The notes beneath the pieces were generated by a model that saw only the letters and a list, made by a program, of their open reading frames with translations, was not told the DNA's origin and ran no database searches. Positions 31,572-32,719 of a stretch of 32,719 nt of DNA are shown in pieces. The DNA lies in assembly GCA_017881445.1 (NCBI GenBank), contig JADGQX010000022.1:1-32719 (forward strand). Direction: 5' to 3'. Both the position numbers and the translations under genes were made by a program. Source of the stretch: Gemmatimonadota bacterium. Its GTDB lineage: Bacteria; Gemmatimonadota; Gemmatimonadetes; Longimicrobiales; RSA9. The stretch's first letter is position 1. Each line of letters begins with the position of its first letter.

Positions 31572-32558
31572 GTGTCGCGTTACGAGGGAATGACCTATCG
31601 CCGCTGCGGCCGCAGCGGGCTGGTGCTGCCCGCGCTCTCGCTCGGGCTGTGGCACAACTTCGGGAGCGTGGACCCGTTCGATACCGGCCGCGCCATCGTG
31701 CGGCGGGCCTTCGACCTGGGCATCACGCACTTCGACCTGGCCAACAACTACGGCCCGGAGCCCGGCTCCGCGGAAGAGAACTTCGGCCGCATCCTGCGCA
31801 CGGAGCTGGCCGGGCACCGGGACGAGCTGATCATCTCGACCAAGGCCGGCTACCTGATGTGGCCGGGGCCGTATGGCGACGGCGGCTCGCGCAAGTACCT
31901 GCTGGCCAGTCTCGACCAGAGCCTGCGACGGCTCGGCCTCGACTACGTGGACATCTTCTATCACCACCGGCCCGATCCGGCGACCCCGCTGGAGGAGAGC
32001 ATGGGCGCCCTCGCCCAGGCCGTGCGCCAGGGGAAGGCGCTCTACGTCGGGCTGTCGAACTACCCGCCGGAGCGAACGCGGGAGGCGGCCGCGCTGCTGC
32101 GGGAGCTGGACGTTCCCCTGGTGATCCACCAGCCCAAGTACAGCATGTTGGAGCGGGGACCCGAGGAGGAGCTGCTGGACGTGCTGCCGATCGAGGGCCT
32201 CGGCTGCATTGCCTTCTCGCCGCTGGCGCAGGGGCTGCTCAGCGCCCGCTACCTGGCGGGGGTGCCCGCCGACTCGCGCGCCGGCAAGCCGCACGGCTTC
32301 CTGCGCCCCGAGGCCATCACCGAGGCCCGGCTGGCGCAGCTGGCGCGGCTGAACGAGATCGCGGGTGCGCGCGGCCAGACGCTGGCCCAGCTGGCCCTCG
32401 CCTGGGTGCTGCGCCAGCCGGCCATGACCTCGGCGCTGGTGGGCGCGAGCCGGGTGTCGCAGCTGGAAGAGAACGTGGCCGCGCTGGACCGGCTGGCGCT
32501 CTCCCCCGAGGAGCTGCAGGCGATCGACCAGGTGCTGGCCACGGAGGGACAGCCATGA
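31572..32558 (+). CDS. Aldo/keto reductase, YghZ (L-glyceraldehyde-3-phosphate reductase) type
   Basis: A 328-residue cytosolic NADPH-dependent aldehyde reductase. The sequence closely follows E. coli YghZ/Gpr along its length (LPALSLGLWHNFG, FDLGITHFDLANNYGP, GSGGSRKYLLASLDQS-like GDGGSRKYLLASLDQS). The tetrad is intact: Asp55, Tyr60, Lys91, His131. GTG start at 31572 with GGGAGGG seven bases upstream, 18 bases after the GH3 stop, so it belongs to the locus. YghZ reduces L-glyceraldehyde-3-phosphate and methylglyoxal; why such an enzyme is tied to mannan use is unclear. It may detoxify aldehydes from rapid sugar catabolism or act on a sugar aldehyde. Confidence 0.92.
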   Translation: MSRYEGMTYRRCGRSGLVLPALSLGLWHNFGSVDPFDTGRAIVRRAFDLGITHFDLANNYGPEPGSAEENFGRILRTELAGHRDELIISTKAGYLMWPGPYGDGGSRKYLLASLDQSLRRLGLDYVDIFYHHRPDPATPLEESMGALAQAVRQGKALYVGLSNYPPERTREAAALLRELDVPLVIHQPKYSMLERGPEEELLDVLPIEGLGCIAFSPLAQGLLSARYLAGVPADSRAGKPHGFLRPEAITEARLAQLARLNEIAGARGQTLAQLALAWVLRQPAMTSALVGASRVSQLEENVAALDRLALSPEELQAIDQVLATEGQP

Positions 32559-32719
32559 GGCGACGCGAGTTCCTCGGATTCACGGCGGCGGGCGCCGCCG
32601 GCCTGGTGCTGGCGCAGTCGGGCTGCGGCGCGGCCAGGGTGGCGGCCGCCCCGGGCGACCTGCTCCGGCGCCCGCAGCCGAGGGTCCCCCGCCGGCGCGG
32701 CTTCAACCTGACCGAGCTG
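32555..32719 (+). CDS. Tat-exported lipoprotein, 3'-truncated; possible glycoside hydrolase
   Basis: Only 55 codons are in the window. The N-terminus MRRREFLGFTAAGAAG has the twin-arginine pattern RRxFLG, then a hydrophobic segment and a lipobox-like QSGC (Cys24), so a folded protein is exported and lipid-anchored. A Pro/Arg-rich spacer follows and the last visible residues are RGFNLTEL, which resembles the first strand of many GH5-type hydrolases (RGFNL/RGVNL). The start overlaps the aldo/keto reductase stop by ATGA, so it is part of the same transcript. The hydrolase guess rests on eight residues. Confidence 0.75.
   Translation, partial: MRRREFLGFTAAGAAGLVLAQSGCGAARVAAAPGDLLRRPQPRVPRRRGFNLTEL

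Noticed and set aside
1-32719. tRNA, rRNA, CRISPR, insertion sequences, phage or attachment sites
   Set aside because: Looked for tRNA T-arm patterns, evenly spaced repeats, transposase motifs and long terminal inverted repeats; none found by eye.

Overview
This window is a piece of a very G+C-rich bacterial chromosome with about 29 protein genes. The strong third-position G/C bias, a SusC/SusD outer-membrane pair at high G+C, signal peptides and lipoproteins of a double-membraned cell, and clear sigma-70-like promoters (TTGAC-N16-18-TA-rich) best fit Gemmatimonadota. A high-G+C Bacteroidota/Rhodothermota relative or an Acidobacteriota is possible. The lineage is inferred from gene style; no rRNA or tRNA gene was seen, and no CRISPR array or insertion sequence.

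Left part (1-16,100), mostly housekeeping or unassigned. It opens with the 3' part of a NarL-type sensor kinase overlapping its response regulator, then a small unknown protein. A three-gene cluster of unknown role follows (soluble TPR protein, membrane-anchored TPR protein, double zinc-ribbon protein). Next come a lipoprotein cytochrome c and a cupredoxin-like lipoprotein that appears to lack copper ligands, an isopropylmalate/isocitrate-type dehydrogenase, a thiolase, a stomatin-like SPFH protein, a thioredoxin-fold lipoprotein, a glycine-rich membrane protein and a 3-hydroxyacyl-CoA dehydrogenase. Thiolase and 3-hydroxyacyl-CoA dehydrogenase suggest acyl-CoA (C4) metabolism. A Ca2+/H+ antiporter and several small unknown proteins complete this part, one of them ribbon-helix-helix-like.

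Right part (16,081-32,719) reads as a polysaccharide-utilisation locus for beta-mannan or glucomannan. A ROK-family repressor on the minus strand faces a co-directional run of ten genes: secreted GH5 mannanase/glucanase, SusC, SusD, sodium:solute symporter, GH130 mannosylglucose phosphorylase, cellobiose/mannobiose 2-epimerase, secreted GH3 beta-glycosidase, YghZ-like aldo/keto reductase, and the start of a Tat-exported lipoprotein. Inferred flow: GH5 cuts the polymer outside, SusCD imports oligosaccharides, GH3 trims ends in the periplasm, the symporter brings disaccharide into the cytoplasm, the epimerase turns Man-Man into Man-Glc, and GH130 phosphorolyses it to mannose-1-phosphate plus glucose.

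Regulatory structure is plentiful: back-to-back promoters and a palindrome between the ROK gene and GH5; a long leader before susC; a stem-loop with a GUGA tetraloop between susD and the symporter; a textbook terminator hairpin inside the 5' end of the cupredoxin ORF; and a Shine-Dalgarno-masking hairpin before the TPR gene. All hairpins and promoters were found by eye, without folding or statistics.
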